A DNA stretch of 64,000 nucleotides. It comes from Prosthecobacter debontii (GTDB lineage: Bacteria; Verrucomicrobiota; Verrucomicrobiia; Verrucomicrobiales; Verrucomicrobiaceae). Below the pieces are notes generated by a model. That model was not told where the DNA came from and did no database searches. It worked only from the letters and a program-made list of their open reading frames with translations. The translations under genes and the position numbers were made by a program. Numbering within the stretch: position 1 is the first letter of the stretch; each line of letters starts with the position of its first letter. The DNA is taken from positions 1 through 64,000 of the forward strand of contig CAMAQH010000001.1 in NCBI GenBank assembly GCA_945860295.1, given 5' to 3'. Shown piece after piece: positions 19,798-32,232 of this stretch.

Positions 19798-20069
19798 CGA
19801 AAGTTTTCTTTTTTTAGGTTCAGCATCAGACAGAGAAAATTCACAGTGCGCGGCTCCAGCGTCCGCAGGCTCGTGGCGACCTGCCGCAACTTGTCATCGC
19901 CATAGTGATGGCGGAGTTTGTGCCAGCCTTCCAGTCCACCGCGTTCGACGACACGAGCGATGATCAGCTTCTCATGTCGCGCTAGGTCCAGCGTCGCTAG
20001 ATCAGTATCCCAAAACAAAGCCTTGGGCAGACCAAGGGGTGTGGGAGGGCTGGCTTGAGTCAAATTCAC
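19752..20069 (-). CDS. Putative antitoxin partner (DUF6922-like)
   Basis: A 105-residue small protein beginning at a GTG at 20069. The core reads LFWDTDLATLDLARHEKLIIARVVERG followed by a helix-turn-helix-like segment, a layout common in the small proteins encoded just upstream of AbiEii-type toxins. I assign the family tentatively. It overlaps the toxin gene by 46 bp. It would neutralise the partner and may repress the promoter in the 96-bp divergent gap to the sulfatase at 20166. Confidence 0.65.
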   Translation of the reverse strand: MNLTQASPPTPLGLPKALFWDTDLATLDLARHEKLIIARVVERGGLEGWHKLRHHYGDDKLRQVATSLRTLEPRTVNFLCLMLNLKKENFRCCTSRPFPMAPWVS

Positions 20070-20165
20070 ATCCTGACACTATCCACTCACCTCCAAAGCT
20101 CAATGCGGAATGCGACACATGTTTTGCCGGGAGAATCGAGAATTTGCATCGTTACAAACGGAGCC

Positions 20166-21557
20166 ATGAAACGCTTCGCTTTCCTCTTCGCCCTTTGCCC
20201 GACGCTCTTTGCCGCTTCTCCCAACGTCCTCGTCATCATCGCTGATGATCTGGGCTACGCGGACATCGGCGTGCATGGCGGAAAAGAGGTTCCGACACCG
20301 AATATCGACGCGCTGGCGGCTTCGGGAGTGCGCTGCACGAATGGCTACGTCACCGCGCCGTATTGCAGTCCTTCGCGTGCAGGCTTTTTGACAGGGAAAG
20401 CGCAGACGCGGTTCGGGCATGAGTTCAATCCGCATGTCGGCGACGAGGCGAAGCTGGGACTGCCGCTGGACCAGCGTACGATTGCGAACGTGCTGCACGA
20501 TGCGGGCTATGCGACGGCGCTCGTCGGCAAATGGCATCAGGGTTTTGATGCGGCGCATCATCCGCAGTCGCGGGGTTTCGACGAGTTCTTCGGCTTTCTC
20601 GTAGGCGGGCATAATTTCTTGCTGCACAAGGACGCCGAACCGGAGTTCGGTTCCGCGCATTCGCATGACATGATCTACCGGGGCCGCGAAGTGCAGCATC
20701 TCGACGGCTATACGACCGACCTCTTTACCGATGAGGCATTGGGCTTCATGAATCGCAACGCATCGAAGCCGTGGTTCATCTACCTCGCCTACAACGCCGT
20801 CCATACGCCGCTCGAAGTTTTGGCCAAATACGGTGACCGCGTGCCCGCTAGCATCACAGAGCCAAACCGGCGTGGCTACCTCTCGCTCTTACTTGGTCTC
20901 GATGACAACATCGGTCGCCTCACGGCAGAGCTCAAAGCCAAGTATCCGAACACGCTCGTATTCTTCTTCAGCGACAACGGCGGCTCCGGACGCAAGCCGT
21001 TCTTCGCCTACAACACCGGCATCAACACGCCCCTGCGCGGCGACAAAGGCCAGACACTCGAAGGTGGCATCCACGTACCGTTTTTCGTAAGCTGGCCTGG
21101 CCAGCTACCCGTAGGCAAGACCTATGATCACCCTGTCAGTGCCATGGACGTGCTGCCGACGGCGGTCGCCGCGGCTTCTTCGATTAGCGGGCAAAGTGAC
21201 GTGGAGGGCATCAATCTTCTGCCTTATCTCCAAGGTGAAAAAACCAGTGCGCCACATGCAACACTCGCATGGCGATTCGGCCCGCAGAAAGCCCTTCGTA
21301 AGGGCAACTGGAAGCTTGTCGATGTCCGCGACATGGAAGCCAAAACGCAATCCGGCTGGCAACTCTATGATTTGAGTGCCGGCATCGGCGAAACAAACAA
21401 TCTCGCCGCCGAGAAGCCTGAAATCGTCGCCGACCTAACCCGCGAGTGGGAGGCATGGGACAAGAAAAACATCGCACCCCTTTGGCATGGCAGCCCCAGC
21501 GAGGACCCAACCTCGCCACAAAAAACCACAGGAAAACCAAAAAAGAAAACGCGATGA
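20166..21557 (+). CDS. Exported sulfatase (S1 family)
   Basis: A 463-residue sulfatase from the ATG at 20166, selected because it begins a signal peptide (MKRFAFLFALCPTLFAA). It has the metal site ADDLGYAD, C67-S-P-S-R71 then AGFLTGK, GKWHQG, and FFSDNGGSG. A short basic tail (KTTGKPKKKTR) ends the protein. Its stop overlaps the ATG of the decayed glycoside-hydrolase-like gene by 4 bp (21554-21557), so it once headed an operon running to the PQQ-like gene at 22766. It is divergent from the AbiEii-type pair. Confidence 0.92.
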   Translation: MKRFAFLFALCPTLFAASPNVLVIIADDLGYADIGVHGGKEVPTPNIDALAASGVRCTNGYVTAPYCSPSRAGFLTGKAQTRFGHEFNPHVGDEAKLGLPLDQRTIANVLHDAGYATALVGKWHQGFDAAHHPQSRGFDEFFGFLVGGHNFLLHKDAEPEFGSAHSHDMIYRGREVQHLDGYTTDLFTDEALGFMNRNASKPWFIYLAYNAVHTPLEVLAKYGDRVPASITEPNRRGYLSLLLGLDDNIGRLTAELKAKYPNTLVFFFSDNGGSGRKPFFAYNTGINTPLRGDKGQTLEGGIHVPFFVSWPGQLPVGKTYDHPVSAMDVLPTAVAAASSISGQSDVEGINLLPYLQGEKTSAPHATLAWRFGPQKALRKGNWKLVDVRDMEAKTQSGWQLYDLSAGIGETNNLAAEKPEIVADLTREWEAWDKKNIAPLWHGSPSEDPTSPQKTTGKPKKKTR

Positions 21558-22318
21558 AAGCCGCCACAATCATGAAACTCCTTTTAGCGATTCTCTTCAC
21601 TCTTCACAGCTTTGCCACGGCCCAAACCATCTTCAGCATTGCGGGCGAAGATTTTCAAATCAACGGCAAGCCCATGTATGCAGGTTGCGAATGGAAGGGC
21701 CATCGCATTGAACGCCTGCTGCTGAACTCAAGCATGGTGTAGGCCACTTATGACGACCTAAACTTCGCAAGCGCCAAGCGCTGGGCCTACGCCGACACGG
21801 GCAAATGGGACGCTGAGCGCAACGTCAGCGAATTCATCGCCGCCATACCCGAGTGGCGCAAAAAAGGTCTGCTCGCCGGCACTCTCAATTTTCAAGTTGG
21901 TTCACCAGAGGGCTACTCAAAAACACAACCCTGGATCAGCGTTGCCTTCGATGAAGAGGGTAGCCTTCGCCCCGAGTTCGCAGGTCGTATAAAGCCTGTG
22001 CTCGACGCTGCCGATGCCAACGGCATGGTCGTCATCCTCGGCTACTTTTACTTTGGTCAAGACCAGCGTCTCAAAGACGAAGCAGCCGTCATTCGTGCTA
22101 CCGATGAAGCAAGCAAGTGGCTGCTCACGGGAGGTTGGAAATACGTCCTCGTCGAAGTGAACAACGAGACGAATGTGAAAGCTTATGATCACGAAATCCT
22201 CAAACCAGGCCGCATTCATGAACTCATCGAGCGCGTGCACAAAACGAAGTGTGATGGCTGCCGGCTGCTCGTCGGCACCAGTTACGGCGGCGGTGGCATT
22301 CCACGGTAGAATGTCGTC
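21554..22318 (+). pseudogene. Broken exported cellulase/glycoside-hydrolase-like gene
   Basis: The frame starts with a good signal peptide (KLLLAILFTLHSFATAQ) and keeps one reading frame with TIM-barrel character (GMVVILGYFYFGQ, VLVEVNNETN). It is interrupted by TAG at 21740-21742 after LLNSSMV and by TAG after GGGGIPR near 22307. Restored, it resembles a cellulase-like glycoside hydrolase in which NNETN would carry the acid/base region. Sequence resembling it stops around RASDF near 22318, where it is joined in frame to a desaturase fragment. It lies in the sulfatase operon and no longer makes a full protein. Confidence 0.75.
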
Positions 22319-22769
22319 CGCGCCTCCGACTTCTGCTGGACGCACCGGTTCATGTATCGTCGGCGGCTGTTCCGCTGGTTTCATCGGGTGTATCACCAGA
22401 GCACCAATCCAAGCCCCTGGGCGGCGTATTCATTCGCGCCGCTGGAGGCAGTCGTGCAGGCGGGCATTTTTCCGCTGCTGGCTTTCACATTACCCATGCA
22501 TCCGCTGGCGTTTTTCGCCTTCATGATCTGGCAGATCGCCTTCAATGTCATCGGCCACACTGGCTATGAATAATTCCCGCCATAGCTCATGAAATCGTGG
22601 CTCGGCTAGCTGCTCAACACGCCCACCAACCAGACCCAGCATCACGAAAAAATGCGCGGCAACTACGGCCTCTACTTTTAATTATTGGAACCGCCTCATG
22701 GACACCAACCACAAAGACTACGAAGCTCGCTTTTACGAAGTCACCACGCGTTCCCACACTCACTCATGA
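22319..22769 (+). pseudogene. Decayed fatty acid hydroxylase / sterol desaturase fragment
   Basis: The frame reads WTHRFMYRRRLFRWFHRV, then a long hydrophobic stretch (LEAVVQAGIFPLLAFTLPMH), FNVIGHTGYE and QHHEKMRGNYGLYF, a di-iron fatty acid hydroxylase. The N-terminal membrane part is missing. Nonsense codons follow GYE (TAA), FPP (TAG) and WLG (TAG). A frameshift at about 22678 then restores NYWNRLMDTNHKDYEARFYEVTTR in another frame. Its stop TGA (22767-22769) still overlaps the ATG of the next gene, a leftover of operon coupling. Confidence 0.78.
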
Positions 22770-23986
22770 AATTCGCCTCTCTACTCATCGCCACCCTTTG
22801 CACATCATCACTTTTTGCTGCTGACTGGCCCGCGTGGCGTGGGCCGACGGGTGATGGTCATGCGGCTGCGGGACAAAAATTGCCGGTGAAATGGAGTGAA
22901 AGCGAAAACGTGCTATGGAAGGCTGAGGTGCGAGGCCGTGGACATGGTTCGCCCATCGTCATCGGTGACCAAGTGCTGCTCGCGACGGCGGATGTGGAGA
23001 CGGATGAGCAACTCGTGCTCTGCTTTGATCGTGGCACCGGAAAAGCACTCTGGGAGGCCGTGGTGCATCGCGGGAACCTCAACAACAAGGGCCACAAGAT
23101 ATCGTCGCAGGCCTCGTCGGATGTCGTGAGCGATGGCGAGCGGCTGTTCGTCAACTTCCTCAACAATGGAGCCATCTTCACCACTGCGCTTGATTTGAGC
23201 GGCAAGCAGCTCTGGCAGCGCCGCGTGTGCGATTTCCAGGTGCATCAGGGCTTTGGCTCCTCGCCCGTCGTTTATCAAAACATCGTGCTCGTCTCCGCGG
23301 ATCATCGTGGCGGCGGCAAGATGACCGGCCTCAACAAACTCACCGGCGAGATCGTGTGGCAGCAGGATCGCCCGCCAGTGGCGAACTATGCCACGCCCGC
23401 CGTCTTCACCGCCGCTGGCAAGGTCCAAGCCGTGCTCGCGGGCTGCAACAAGGTCGAAAGCTTCGATCCGTTAACCGGCACAAAACTCTGGAGCATCGAC
23501 GGCAGCACCGAGGAGACCGTCGTCACCGCCGTGACCGATGGCAGCCGCGTTTTCCTCGGCGGTGGTTATCCAAAAAATCACACTATGGCGCTCGAAGCCG
23601 ATGGCTCTGGCAAGATCGCTTGGGAGAACGTCACCAAGACCTATGTGCCCTCCATGCTCGTCAAAAATGGCCACGTCTTCACCGTCGGCGATGCAGGCCG
23701 CGCCGTCTGCTGGAAATCCGCGACAGGCGAAGAACTTTGGAACGAAAAAGTGGACCGTGAGTTCTACGGCTCGCCCGTCATGGCCGATTTCCGCATCTAC
23801 GCCACCAGCAAAGGCGGCGTCACCTCCGTCTTCGAGGCCACGCCGGAGAAGTTCACCCTCCTCGGCCAAAACCAGCTCGGCGACGAATGCTTCAGCACGC
23901 CCGCCATTTGCGACAACCGCATCTTCCTCCGCTCCGCCAAGACCAGTCCCACGCGGCAGGAGTATCTGTGGTGCGTGGGTGAGTGA
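22766..23986 (+). CDS. Exported PQQ-like beta-propeller repeat protein
   Basis: A 406-residue protein from the ATG at 22766, which begins a signal peptide (KFASLLIATLCTSSLFA). The mature start WPAWRGPTGDG is typical of the PQQ-binding-like repeat proteins abundant in Planctomycetota and Verrucomicrobiota. Repeated blades carry W-x-x-E or LW motifs (NVLWKAEVRG, GKALWEAVV, KLWSIDG, GEELWNEKV). No dehydrogenase catalytic residues are evident, so a binding, assembly or scaffold role is as likely as an enzymatic one. It is the last gene of the partly decayed sulfatase operon and is followed by a hairpin terminator. Confidence 0.85.
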   Translation: MKFASLLIATLCTSSLFAADWPAWRGPTGDGHAAAGQKLPVKWSESENVLWKAEVRGRGHGSPIVIGDQVLLATADVETDEQLVLCFDRGTGKALWEAVVHRGNLNNKGHKISSQASSDVVSDGERLFVNFLNNGAIFTTALDLSGKQLWQRRVCDFQVHQGFGSSPVVYQNIVLVSADHRGGGKMTGLNKLTGEIVWQQDRPPVANYATPAVFTAAGKVQAVLAGCNKVESFDPLTGTKLWSIDGSTEETVVTAVTDGSRVFLGGGYPKNHTMALEADGSGKIAWENVTKTYVPSMLVKNGHVFTVGDAGRAVCWKSATGEELWNEKVDREFYGSPVMADFRIYATSKGGVTSVFEATPEKFTLLGQNQLGDECFSTPAICDNRIFLRSAKTSPTRQEYLWCVGE

Positions 23987-23995
23987 ACAAAACAA

Positions 23996-24028
23996 AACCC
24001 ACCCCAGCAATCAATGCCGGGATGGGTT
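23996..24028. terminator. Bidirectional hairpin terminator between convergent genes
   Basis: Arms AACCCACCCCAGC (23996-24008) and GCCGGGATGGGTT (24016-24028) pair along 13 positions with two mismatches (G-T wobble in RNA), around a 7-nt loop. The left flank is A-rich and the right flank T-rich, fitting termination of the propeller gene on the plus strand and katG on the minus strand. Confidence 0.6.
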
Positions 24029-24055
24029 TGCAGATTTTGTTATTCGTTCCTTAAA

Positions 24056-27411
<3,356 letters not shown>

Positions 27412-27447
27412 GAATCCCTCGCCGTTTGCACACCTCTCACGCTGATT

Positions 27448-27494
27448 TCCAGGCGATAATCAGATGAGCGATTCGCGCTTGCCTGGACGTTTTT
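27448..27494 (+). terminator. Possible terminator after the OxyR-type gene
   Basis: TCCAGGC (27448-27454) pairs with GCCTGGA (27481-27487) around a 26-nt partly structured loop, followed by CG and five T. It lies in the 89-bp gap before the gene at 27501. The long loop makes it uncertain. Confidence 0.4.
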
Positions 27495-27500
27495 AAAACC

Positions 27501-28385
27501 ATGAGAGCCCGATTCCTCCTCGCCACCCTCTGTCTCACCACATTCATCGCCCCCGCGTATGATTTGCCGCCGCCGATCACCGTTGGGCAACGTGTCGCCA
27601 GCTGTGGACATAGCTTTCATGTCTTCACCTATCGCCAAGTGTCGGAGATGGCGCTGGCTGCGGGGCTGAAGCACGAGCTTGCAGGCCTTTCAAGCATCGG
27701 CGGCTCCACGATTCAGAAGCATTGGGATGTACCGGAAAAGAAAAGCGCGGTGAAGCAAGTGCTCAAAGCCGGTAAGGCCGACGTGCTCACGCTTTCGCCC
27801 ATCTGGCTGCCAGATGACGCTATCGAGCAGTTTGTTAAACTCGGTATCGAGCACAATCCCTCTTTGCGAATCACCGTGCAGGAATACTGGATGCCGAATG
27901 ACGAGTATGAGCCGGTCTATCCGCTGCAAACGAGGAAAAAGGTCGATCACAACGCTACCGACCTCGCCAAGCTGCGCGATGCCACGCTGCGCTATGCGGA
28001 GGACATCGAAGACTACGTCAAAGGCATTAACCAACGCCTCGGCAAAGACGCTGTTCTCATCGTCCCTGTCGGCGTGGCGGCAGTGACGCTTCGTGAAAAA
28101 ATCGTCAAAGGCGAAGCGCCCGGCCTCAAAGCTCAAGCCGACCTGTTCCGCGACAACTGGGGCCACGCCAATCCCCCGCTGCAAATTCTCTCCAGCTACT
28201 GCCACTACGCCGTCATCTATCAAAAAACTCCTGTCGGCCTGCCAATGCCACAAGCCTTCAAGCTGCTCAAAGACATGAGCGATGACGACAAAGCCAAACT
28301 CAACACCCTTCTCCAACAGATCGCTTGGGATACGGTGAGCCAGCATCCGATGAGCGGTGTGATAAAGCCGGCGTCCGCAAAGTGA
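27501..28385 (+). CDS. Exported SGNH-like protein of unknown function
   Basis: A 294-residue protein with a signal peptide (about 1-19). The segment VASCGHSFHVFTYRQ looks like a degenerate SGNH block I, with Ser after GH as possible nucleophile. GLSSIGGSTIQKHWD and VLTLSPIWLPDD occupy the places of blocks II and III. I cannot name a precise family. It stops immediately before the AlkB gene (7-bp gap to its ATG), so they share a transcript. It may be an exported esterase or a catalytically altered member of the fold. Confidence 0.65.
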   Translation: MRARFLLATLCLTTFIAPAYDLPPPITVGQRVASCGHSFHVFTYRQVSEMALAAGLKHELAGLSSIGGSTIQKHWDVPEKKSAVKQVLKAGKADVLTLSPIWLPDDAIEQFVKLGIEHNPSLRITVQEYWMPNDEYEPVYPLQTRKKVDHNATDLAKLRDATLRYAEDIEDYVKGINQRLGKDAVLIVPVGVAAVTLREKIVKGEAPGLKAQADLFRDNWGHANPPLQILSSYCHYAVIYQKTPVGLPMPQAFKLLKDMSDDDKAKLNTLLQQIAWDTVSQHPMSGVIKPASAK

Positions 28386-28391
28386 TTGATC

Positions 28392-29009
28392 ATGGAACTC
28401 TTCCCACCCGATCCCAGCGCCAATCTTCTGCCCTGCGATGGCACGGTGAACTATCATGGACGAATCTTCTCCATGGCGGATGCCAATAACTATTCTGCGG
28501 CTCTGCTGAATGAGGTACCGTGGCAGCATGATGAAGTCGTCATCTTTGGAAAGCACATCGTCACAGCGCGGAAGGTGGCTTGGTATGGAGATTCCCGCTT
28601 ATCCTATACATACTCAGGCATCACTCGACAGGCATTGCCATGGAACGAAACTCTCATGCGATTGAAAGCTGTCGTTGAGCAGCATTGCGGCACTACGTTT
28701 AACTCATGTCTGCTCAATCTCTATGAGCAAGGCGACCAAGGAATGGCTTGGCATAGCGACGACGAAAAATCACTGGCTCAGCATGCAGCCATCGCCTCCC
28801 TAAGCTTCGGCGCGGAGCGTCGATTCTGCTTCAAACACAAGCGCACCTCGCAGACAGCCGAGATCGTGTTGGAGCATGGTTCACTACTCGTGATGAAGGA
28901 CACCACGCAAACCCACTGGCTGCACAGCATTCCCAAATCCAAGCGGATCACCGAGCCCAGGATCAACCTCACCTTTCGCACCATTGTGAGGCAAGACCGT
29001 GTCAGTTGA
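28392..29009 (+). CDS. alkB: AlkB-type 2-oxoglutarate/Fe(II) dioxygenase
   Basis: A 205-residue DNA/RNA alkylation-repair dioxygenase, which oxidatively removes methyl groups from damaged bases. The iron site is W-H-S-D-D (His-x-Asp) plus the later His in THWLHSIPKSK. The 2-oxoglutarate-binding arginines lie in the C-terminal RINLTFR block, and YSGITRQALPWNETL is typical of the family. The ATG at 28392 is preferred; a TTG at 28386 in the same frame is possible. It is cytoplasmic. It follows the SGNH-like gene by a few bases and is not clearly related to it. Confidence 0.9.
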   Translation: MELFPPDPSANLLPCDGTVNYHGRIFSMADANNYSAALLNEVPWQHDEVVIFGKHIVTARKVAWYGDSRLSYTYSGITRQALPWNETLMRLKAVVEQHCGTTFNSCLLNLYEQGDQGMAWHSDDEKSLAQHAAIASLSFGAERRFCFKHKRTSQTAEIVLEHGSLLVMKDTTQTHWLHSIPKSKRITEPRINLTFRTIVRQDRVS

Positions 29010-29063
29010 TCGCGCCTTCAATAGCCATGCAAGTCAGTGTGGAGTATCACGTTTCCTCACGTC

Positions 29064-30596
29064 ATGAAAATTCTCCTTTCTGCACTCCTATGCGCCCTTG
29101 GTGGTTCACTGTTTGCCGCATCGCAGCCGAACATCGTGATCATGCTCGTCGATGACATGGGTGTGATGGACACATCGGTGCCGTTTTTGACCGATGCAGA
29201 TGGCAAACCGAAGCGGTATCCGCTCAACGACTACTACCGCACGCCGAACATGGAGCGACTCGCCGCACGCGGCATTCGCTTCAACAACTTCTGCGCCATG
29301 AGCGTCTGCTCGCCCACGCGCATCAGCATCATGACGGGGCAAAATGCCGCACGGCATCGCACTACGAACTGGATCAATCCCGACAACGACAACGCAGGCC
29401 CACAAGGCCCTGCGGAGTGGAATTGGAAAGGCCTCAAAAAGAGTGATGTCACGCTGCCCGCTCTTCTACAGGCCAATGGCTACCGCACCATTCATGTTGG
29501 CAAAGGCCACTTCGCCCCCCGTGAGTTTGAAGCGGCAAATCCACAGATCATCGGCTTCGACATTAATGTCGCCGGTGCTTCGATAGGTGCGCCAGGGAGC
29601 TACTACGGCACAAAGAACTTCGGTGGCTTGACGGATAACCCGAAGGCCAAGAAGAAGCCCGGTGCTGCGGTTCCTGGATTGGAGAAATACCATGGCCAGG
29701 ACATCTTCCTCACCGAAGCACTGACCCTTGAAGCCAAAGCGCACGTCGGTGATGCGGTGAGAGAGAAGAAGCCCTTCCTCCTCTACTTCGCCCAATACGC
29801 GGTGCATGGGCCATTCAATTCAGATCCTCGTTTCGCCGATCATTACAAGGACAGCGGCAAACCTGCTCCTGCACAAGCATTCGCGACTCTCGTGGAAGGC
29901 ATGGACAAGTCCCTCGGCGACGTCCTCGACCATCTCGACGCCCTCGGTGTCGCCGATAACACGCTCATCCTTTTCCTTGGCGACAACGGCAGCGACGCTC
30001 CGCTTGGCAACGAACACGCAGTCGCCTGCGCTGCTCCTCTGCGCGGCAAAAAGGGCTCACACTATGAAGGCGGCATGCGCGTGCCCTTCATCGCCGCTTG
30101 GGCTAAGCCCAACAGCGAGAATGCACATCAGAAACGCCTGCCCATCGTCGCAGGAGCCATCCAAAGCCAGCAAGCGGCCGTGTATGACATGTTTCCTACC
30201 CTGCTAGGCCTTGCGGGTATCGACTCGCCAGCTCAACACATCGTCGATGGTGAAAAACTGGACACACTATTCATCGCCAAGCCTGACAGCAGCCGCAGCG
30301 AGACTTTCCTCATGCACTACCCGCATTCACCGCATCGCACCAACTACTTCACTACCTTCCGCGATGGCGAATGGAAAGTCATTTACCACTACTTTCCTAC
30401 CGAGGTCAGCGGCGGCAGACACTACCAGCTCTTCAACCTCAAAGCTGATCCCTTCGAGCAAACGGACCTCGCCACCACTAACCCAGTCGAACTGAAAAAG
30501 CTCATGCAGGGCCTCATCACCGGACTCGAAGCACAAAACGCCGTCTATCCCGTCGAAAAAGGCAGTTCCTCGCAGGCAAAACCGATGCTCCCCTGA
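29064..30596 (+). CDS. Exported sulfatase (S1 family)
   Basis: A 510-residue sulfatase starting at the ATG at 29064 (signal peptide MKILLSALLCALGGSLFAA). It has the metal site LVDDMGVMD, an insert (about residues 38-58) not seen in the others here, C82-S-P-T-R86 then ISIMTGQNA, KGHFAPRE in place of the usual GKWHLG, and LGDNGSD. The changed KGH segment keeps Lys and His but differs from its paralogues, suggesting another substrate subfamily. It stands alone between alkB and the SMR transporter gene. The 260-bp gap after it shows no clear feature. Confidence 0.92.
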   Translation: MKILLSALLCALGGSLFAASQPNIVIMLVDDMGVMDTSVPFLTDADGKPKRYPLNDYYRTPNMERLAARGIRFNNFCAMSVCSPTRISIMTGQNAARHRTTNWINPDNDNAGPQGPAEWNWKGLKKSDVTLPALLQANGYRTIHVGKGHFAPREFEAANPQIIGFDINVAGASIGAPGSYYGTKNFGGLTDNPKAKKKPGAAVPGLEKYHGQDIFLTEALTLEAKAHVGDAVREKKPFLLYFAQYAVHGPFNSDPRFADHYKDSGKPAPAQAFATLVEGMDKSLGDVLDHLDALGVADNTLILFLGDNGSDAPLGNEHAVACAAPLRGKKGSHYEGGMRVPFIAAWAKPNSENAHQKRLPIVAGAIQSQQAAVYDMFPTLLGLAGIDSPAQHIVDGEKLDTLFIAKPDSSRSETFLMHYPHSPHRTNYFTTFRDGEWKVIYHYFPTEVSGGRHYQLFNLKADPFEQTDLATTNPVELKKLMQGLITGLEAQNAVYPVEKGSSSQAKPMLP

Positions 30597-30857
30597 TTCA
30601 GCTTCATGATCAGCCGCAATGGAATCCGCGAGCGGCCAATATGACAGAAATAAACGGTCAAAGCGGCGTATCCAAACTCATTGTTTCCAACGCTCAGGTC
30701 CATGCCGCGTAAGACTACACATGGGTTGTTGTGACAACATGCCCTCATCGTTAGAACAAGAAAGCGGATGCATGTCACAATAATCTTGGCATCAATCGCC
30801 GCGATCGCACTTATTCACTACTAGCGCCTTTTACCCTCTGCTTCTCGTTTGACTGCT

Positions 30858-31175
30858 ATGCACTGGCTTTACCTCATATTCGCGATCGTATCCGAAGTGG
30901 CGGGCACCACCTGTATGAAGCTCTCTGAGGGATTCACCAAGACGATTCCCTCAACACTGATGTGGGTATTTTATGGTATCTGTTTCTACTTCCTGACTCT
31001 GACTCTCAAGAAGGTCGATGTTGGTATCGCCTATGCAATTTGGAGCGGCGTTGGTACCGTGTTGATTGCCACCGTCGGCATCCTTTACTTTCGAGAACCT
31101 GTTGGCGTCCTGAAGGTTGCTGGGATCATGGCTATCATCGGCGGCGTGATTGCGTTGAACATCTCTGAGATTTAG
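30858..31175 (+). CDS. Small multidrug resistance (SMR) family transporter
   Basis: A 105-residue protein with four transmembrane helices. The essential membrane glutamate is E13 in IFAIVSEVAGTTCMKLSEG, and the family motif AYAIWSGVGT lies in helix 3. SMR proteins work as dimers, exchanging protons for cationic compounds or guanidinium. It begins at the ATG at 30858; a TTG three codons upstream is possible. It is followed by a 261-bp gap with no feature seen. QacE/SugE-type specificity cannot be told from sequence alone. Confidence 0.93.
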   Translation: MHWLYLIFAIVSEVAGTTCMKLSEGFTKTIPSTLMWVFYGICFYFLTLTLKKVDVGIAYAIWSGVGTVLIATVGILYFREPVGVLKVAGIMAIIGGVIALNISEI

Positions 31176-31436
31176 CAGAATGAAAGTGTCGCGGGCCTCA
31201 TAGCTTTGCGTTGAAACGCCGAGGACAGGCGACGTCAGACGTGGAGAGTTCCCTCAATGTCTGCCTGAGCGGCAAAATAACAATAATGTCACCGTGTTTC
31301 ATTGGAATCAGTGGTCTTCACAGTGAAATTGAAATGATCGGGATGTCGGCCGTCTGGCTCTGATCACCGAAATCCCTCCTTGACGTGCAGACTCACGAAG
31401 GAAGCAGGCTAGCAATCTCAAACCAATAATTATCAA

Positions 31437-32168
31437 ATGTCAGCAGAGCACACTATAGACCTTACGTCCGATGATGGTGACCTTGAGTTCGCATCGGGCA
31501 TGAACGTCAACGCCGATGCTTCATGCTCGGACTTGATCGACACCTCGTTTTTTCGTGAACTGGTGGAGACTCTGTCGGTCCAACGCTGGGATGATCATCG
31601 CTACTATCATCACAGCCGCATCAATCAGTCGCTTCATCTCGTGAGCGCGCTCTGCTTCCTGGCTTCCTATGTGATCCTTTTCTATGATCCCGCGACCGCA
31701 GCGTTGCTCGCCTGGGGAGTTTCCATGACCACTAGACAGGCGGGGCACTTCTTCTTTGAGCCGCATGATTACGATCATGTGAACCACGCCTCCCACGAGC
31801 ACAAGGAGGAAATCAAAATCGGCTATAACCTCAGGCGCAAGGTGGTGCTGATGAGCGCATGGGTGCTCCTACCGGTGGCGCTCTGGTATGTTCCTTCCAT
31901 CGGTGGGGTGATCGAGCGTGCTACGGATTTCCAGGGCTACCTTCACAATGTCGGCATCGCCTGGCTCGCGCTTGGCGTCGGCGGCCTGCTCTTCCGCACC
32001 GTGCATCTGTTCTTCCTCTACAATGTTAAGACCGGCGTTGTCTGGGCGATCAAGATCCTCACCGATCCCTTCCATGATGCGATGATCTATCGCACCGCTC
32101 CTCTGCATCTTCTGCGTGGCCAGCTCATTGATCCCATGCTGCACGCTCAGCATGGTCGTCATCCTTGA
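31437..32168 (+). CDS. Membrane protein, Mpo1/DUF962-like (tentative)
   Basis: A 243-residue polytopic membrane protein with hydrophobic segments at about residues 70-95, 140-160, 172-195 and 198-215. Conserved polar residues HHSRINQSLH and QAGHFFFEPHDYDHVNH lie at membrane edges. That spacing resembles the Mpo1/DUF962 family, iron-dependent dioxygenases acting on 2-hydroxy fatty acids. The assignment rests on pattern only. It ends 65 bp from the convergent aminotransferase gene. Lipid genes nearby make a membrane-lipid role plausible. Confidence 0.55.
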   Translation: MSAEHTIDLTSDDGDLEFASGMNVNADASCSDLIDTSFFRELVETLSVQRWDDHRYYHHSRINQSLHLVSALCFLASYVILFYDPATAALLAWGVSMTTRQAGHFFFEPHDYDHVNHASHEHKEEIKIGYNLRRKVVLMSAWVLLPVALWYVPSIGGVIERATDFQGYLHNVGIAWLALGVGGLLFRTVHLFFLYNVKTGVVWAIKILTDPFHDAMIYRTAPLHLLRGQLIDPMLHAQHGRHP

Positions 32169-32232
32169 GTTATCCATCGATCGCGGTGTCGGTTAGGGCT
32201 TCCCATGGCCAACACCCATACGATCACAGAGT

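Noticed and set aside
21091-21111. Palindrome AGCTGGCC-T-GGCCAGCT in a sulfatase gene
   Set aside because: Short, in conserved coding sequence (W-P-G-Q-L-P), explained by codon choice.
21740-22621. Stop-codon recoding (TAG read as an amino acid)
   Set aside because: Many intact genes here end in TAG, and the same region also has a TAA and a frameshift, so gene decay is simpler.
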